Below are positions 47,878 to 49,997 of a stretch of 49,997 bases of DNA, one piece after another. The notes under the pieces are model-generated. The model saw only the letters and a program-made list of their open reading frames with translations, did not search any database and was not told where the DNA came from. Each line of letters opens with the position of its first letter. The stretch's first letter is position 1. The stretch spans positions 1 through 49,997 of the forward strand of contig NZ_JAPDPH010000026.1 in the NCBI RefSeq assembly GCF_026013475.1, read 5' to 3'. This DNA comes from Micromonospora yasonensis. GTDB taxonomy: Bacteria > Actinomycetota > Actinomycetes > Mycobacteriales > Micromonosporaceae. Both the position numbers and the translations under genes were made by a program.

Positions 47878-48507
47878 TCAGTCGGCCGGGACCTTGACCG
47901 GGGTCTCGGTACGGGTGTTGCGGGCGCTGATCGCGGTCATCGCCCAGCCGGCCGCGGCGAACCCGGCCGCCGCCACCGCGCCGATCACCGCGAGCCGCCA
48001 CGCGGATTGGGTGAGCGCCGTGCCGCCCAGGTGGCCGACCAGCGTGCCGTAGCTGGCCCAGCCGAGTGCGGCGGCGGCCTCGTAGAGCAGGAAGAGGCGG
48101 TACGGGTACCGGCTGCGCCCGGCCGAGAAGCAGGCGGCCATCCGGCCGCCGGGCACGAAACGGCAGAGCAGGATCACGAGGGGGCCCGGTTCGCGCAGCC
48201 CCCGGGTCACCCGGGCGGCGGCCCGGCGGGCCCGCCCCGGCATGACGTGCCGGGCCTGCCGGCGGTCCGGGGCGCGCCGCCCCAGCAGGTAGCAGGCGAG
48301 GTCGCCGGAGAAGACGCCGAGCGCGCCGACCGCGATGGTGAGCGGCAGGCTCAGTCCGCCGTAGACGGTCAGCGCGCCGCTGGTGATCATGATGACCTGG
48401 GTCGGGACCACCGGTACGAACGCGTCGGCGGCCAGCAGCGCCAGCAGCACGAGGTACGCCCACGCCGGCGACGCGACGTCAGAGATGAGTTCGGGCACGA
48501 CCGCCAC
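47878..48507 (-). CDS. DedA family membrane protein
   Basis: 209 residues, DedA/SNARE-associated fold: reentrant segment FVPVVPTQVIMITSGAL, FSGDLACYLLGRR and the family motif CRFVPGGRMAACFSAGRSR (F.RF.PG.R). Members flip undecaprenyl phosphate or phospholipids. GTG 48507 assumed; GTG 48498 has a better-placed GAGGTGG and may be the true start. Confidence 0.9.
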   Translation of the reverse strand: MAVVPELISDVASPAWAYLVLLALLAADAFVPVVPTQVIMITSGALTVYGGLSLPLTIAVGALGVFSGDLACYLLGRRAPDRRQARHVMPGRARRAAARVTRGLREPGPLVILLCRFVPGGRMAACFSAGRSRYPYRLFLLYEAAAALGWASYGTLVGHLGGTALTQSAWRLAVIGAVAAAGFAAAGWAMTAISARNTRTETPVKVPAD

Positions 48508-48852
48508 CTCGCCGGATTCCCCCGATGAACCGTTCCGAGCCTGCCCGGGTGTCCGGCGTCACCGAGGGCAGCCCCGCCCGGCGGTGACCGCCGACACGGC
48601 AGAGCCACCGATGGACAACGAACCGGCGCCGCCAAATGTGACGCCACGCCGGCGTGGCGCCGTGAGCCGGGGTGGGCGGCGGATCGCCGATTCGCGGCGT
48701 ACCGTTGACGGGACGCGACCGCGTGGGCGCCGGGTCCCCCGTTCCTGGCGACCGCGTCGCGGCGGGTCGCCGGCAGGTCCCGAGCCGGCGACCCGCACCA
48801 TCTCCTCGAAATCCGGATGCGTCCGCCGAGCCGTCGCGCGTACCGTCGCGGC
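48508..48852. other. Non-coding stretch upstream of the threonine leader, with palindromes
   Basis: No convincing gene. It contains a perfect 18-bp palindrome (48642-48659, CGCCACGCC/GGCGTGGCG) and a perfect 13-bp stem (48762-48774 with 48784-48796, 9-base loop), the latter 45 bases upstream of the leader -10 box. The regions also include the promoter of the dedA gene on the minus strand, which I cannot pin down. Confidence 0.5.
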
Positions 48853-48951
48853 ATGCGCAGCGCGGTGGTGACCACGACGCCGGGAATCCCCGGCGCGCCG
48901 CACTGACGTATCCGTCGACGAGGCCCCGGGGCGAACCGCTCCGGGGCCTCG
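48841..48951 (+). promoter_or_regulatory. Putative threonine attenuator for the ThrRS gene
   Basis: Order: TACCGT -10 (48841-48846); leader peptide 48853-48906 with codons ACC ACG ACG (48871-48879); stem 1:2 (48878-48884 with 48889-48895, AATC loop) right after the Thr codons; terminator-like stem 3:4 (48919-48932 with 48938-48951, 14 positions including one G:T). The 2:3 alternative CCCCGG (48888-48893) with CCGGGG (48926-48931) would break stem 3:4. This is the layout of ribosome-mediated attenuation: stalling at Thr codons favours 2:3 and read-through. No U tract follows the stem, so termination efficiency is uncertain. Confidence 0.7.
48853..48906 (+). CDS. Threonine leader peptide (MRSAVVTTTPGIPGAPH)
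   Basis: 17-residue peptide with three consecutive Thr codons at residues 7-9. ATG is 6 bases after the -10 box, so it is probably read from a leaderless transcript. Stop TGA at 48904-48906, 12 bases before the terminator-like stem. The next gene is a threonyl-tRNA synthetase, making the Thr run functionally sensible. Confidence 0.72.
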   Translation: MRSAVVTTTPGIPGAPH

Positions 48952-49003
48952 CGGCGTTCCGGGCCAGCTCGCCTCCGGGTCGTACCCGATCAAGGAGAGC
49001 GAC

Positions 49004-49997
49004 ATGATCGACCACCGCAGACTCGGCCGGGAGCTGGAGCTGTTCGTCTCCGACCCGCTCGCGGGCGCCGGGTTGCCCATCTGGTTGCCGGCCGGCGCCG
49101 CCGCCCGGCACGCGGTCGAGGAGTACGTGCGGGACCTGGAACGCCGCGCCGGCTACCGGCACGTCTACTCGCCGCCGCTGGGCAAACGGGAGCTGTTCGA
49201 GATCTCCGGCCACCTCGGCTACTTCGCCGACGACATGTTCCCACCGATGCGGCTGAGCGCGGACGACGAGTTCGTGCTGCGTCCGGCGCTCTGCCCGCAC
49301 CACGCCCTGGTCTACCGGGCCCGGGGCCGTTCCTATCGCGAGCTGCCGCTGCGGGTCGCCGAGATCGGCGGGATGTACCGGGCGGAGCGGTCCGGGGTGC
49401 TCGGCGGGCTGTCCCGGGTCCGCGCCATCTCGCTGAACGACTCGCACAACTTCTGTGCGCTGGAGCAGGTCGGCGACGAGGTACGGGAGATCCTCCGGCT
49501 GATCCGCGAGGCGCACGCGGCGCTCGGCGTGCGGCCGGCCGGGTTCCGGCTGTCGCTGCGCGGGCCGGGGGAGAAGTACGTCGGCGACGACGCCCAGTGG
49601 GCGCGGGCCGAGGACCTGCTCCGCGCCGCGCTCGACGGGGTCGACTTCACCGAGGGCCCCGGCGAGGCGGCCTTCTACGGTCCGAAGATCGACATCCAGG
49701 TCGTCGACGCGGCCGGTCGGGAGTCGACCATCTCCACCATCCAGCTCGACTTCGACAAGCCGGAGAAGTTCGACCTGTCGTACACCGACGCGGACGGCGG
49801 CCGGAAGCGGCCGGTGATGGTGCACCGGAGTCTGGTCGGGAGCATGGAGCGGCTCTTCGCGTACCTGATCGAGGTGCACGCGGGTGCCTTCCCGGCCTGG
49901 TACGCCCCGGTGCAGCTGGTGCTCCTGCCGGTCGACGACGGCCAGGCCGACGCCGCCCTGGACCTGGCCCGCCGGGCCGAGGCGGCCGGGCTGCGGG
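49004..49997 (+). CDS. Threonyl-tRNA synthetase, short form lacking TGS/editing domains, 3' partial
   Basis: At least 331 codons, running off the window. ATG 49004 with AAGGAGAG 4 bases upstream. The protein starts directly at the catalytic core (MIDHRRLGRELELF), skipping the usual 240 residues of TGS and editing domains. Class II core: YSPPLGKRELFEISGH, LRPALCPHH (zinc Cys), motif-2 region MYRAERSGVLGGLSRVRA, NDSHNFC (zinc His) and HRSLVGSMERLF (third zinc His, motif 3). Zinc ligands are retained, so it should activate Thr; loss of editing would allow Ser mischarging unless corrected in trans. The anticodon-binding domain starts near the window end. Probably a second ThrRS beside a full-length housekeeping copy. 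Controlled by the upstream Thr attenuator. Confidence 0.9.
   Translation, partial: MIDHRRLGRELELFVSDPLAGAGLPIWLPAGAAARHAVEEYVRDLERRAGYRHVYSPPLGKRELFEISGHLGYFADDMFPPMRLSADDEFVLRPALCPHHALVYRARGRSYRELPLRVAEIGGMYRAERSGVLGGLSRVRAISLNDSHNFCALEQVGDEVREILRLIREAHAALGVRPAGFRLSLRGPGEKYVGDDAQWARAEDLLRAALDGVDFTEGPGEAAFYGPKIDIQVVDAAGRESTISTIQLDFDKPEKFDLSYTDADGGRKRPVMVHRSLVGSMERLFAYLIEVHAGAFPAWYAPVQLVLLPVDDGQADAALDLARRAEAAGLR

Noticed and set aside
48745..48800. T-box riboswitch for the ThrRS gene
   Set aside because: A TGGCGACCGCG string recalls the T-box core but has an extra base and no specifier stem is visible; a Thr-codon leader explains the region better.
48383..48871. 162-codon frame over the region upstream of the leader
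   Set aside because: Arg-rich, crosses dedA on the other strand and the stems; no start signal.

Overview
The window looks like chromosomal DNA of a high-GC actinomycete, most likely a Micromonospora-like member of the Micromonosporaceae. The support is the very GC-rich third codon positions, a conservon-type signalling operon, F420/mycothiol-era enzyme families, and many genes whose start codon lies 6 to 8 bases after a TAnnnT -10 box (leaderless mRNAs). I see no rRNA, tRNA, CRISPR array, prophage or intact insertion sequence.

Layout. 1-5.6 kb: two permeases of a nucleoside-type ABC importer (the first is cut by the window edge), cytidine deaminase with an extra C-terminal domain, thymidine phosphorylase, and a DUF4272-like protein. 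5.6-9.3 kb: RlmA-type rRNA methyltransferase and MarR regulator, divergent from a small ORF and an F420-type flavoprotein; then adenosine deaminase and a uridine-kinase-like protein. 9.45-14.4 kb: a complete conservon (cvnA-D). 14.5-19.2 kb, opposite strand: an ABC-type receptor lipoprotein, a protein that appears to be a domesticated IS110-like transposase domain carrying the same C-terminal module as CvnA, and an acidic protein. 19.4-27.9 kb: a PadR regulator, a permease-prefix-domain membrane protein, cytochrome bd genes cydABDC, and an M56 peptidase/BlaI pair. 28.1-36.9 kb: deoC with two aldehyde dehydrogenase genes that look like a split ALDH16, upp, a GPP34 protein, a phosphopentomutase-like mutase and a membrane Ser/Thr kinase. 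37-48.5 kb: a stand-alone acyl-CoA mutase large subunit, M20 hydrolase, DUF4349 lipoprotein, MBL hydrolase, coiled-coil protein, SCO6745-like protein, double GNAT, GGCT-fold protein, LpdA-type dehydrogenase, DUF998 and DedA proteins. 48.8-50 kb: a threonine-codon leader peptide, attenuator-like hairpins and a short threonyl-tRNA synthetase that runs off the window.

The metabolic theme is nucleoside salvage and catabolism: uptake (permeases), deamination (cdd, add), phosphorolysis (deoA), sugar-phosphate interconversion (mutase), deoxyribose-phosphate cleavage (deoC), aldehyde oxidation (ALDH pair) and base or nucleoside rescue (upp, kinase). The second theme is signalling and respiration: conservon, PadR, BlaI/M56 and the bd oxidase.

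The most interesting items are the Thr-codon attenuator upstream of the second-type ThrRS, the domesticated transposase protein sharing a tail with the conservon kinase, the split ALDH16, the dyads shared by the padR and cydA promoters, and the paired MarR-type operators over two divergent leaderless promoters.
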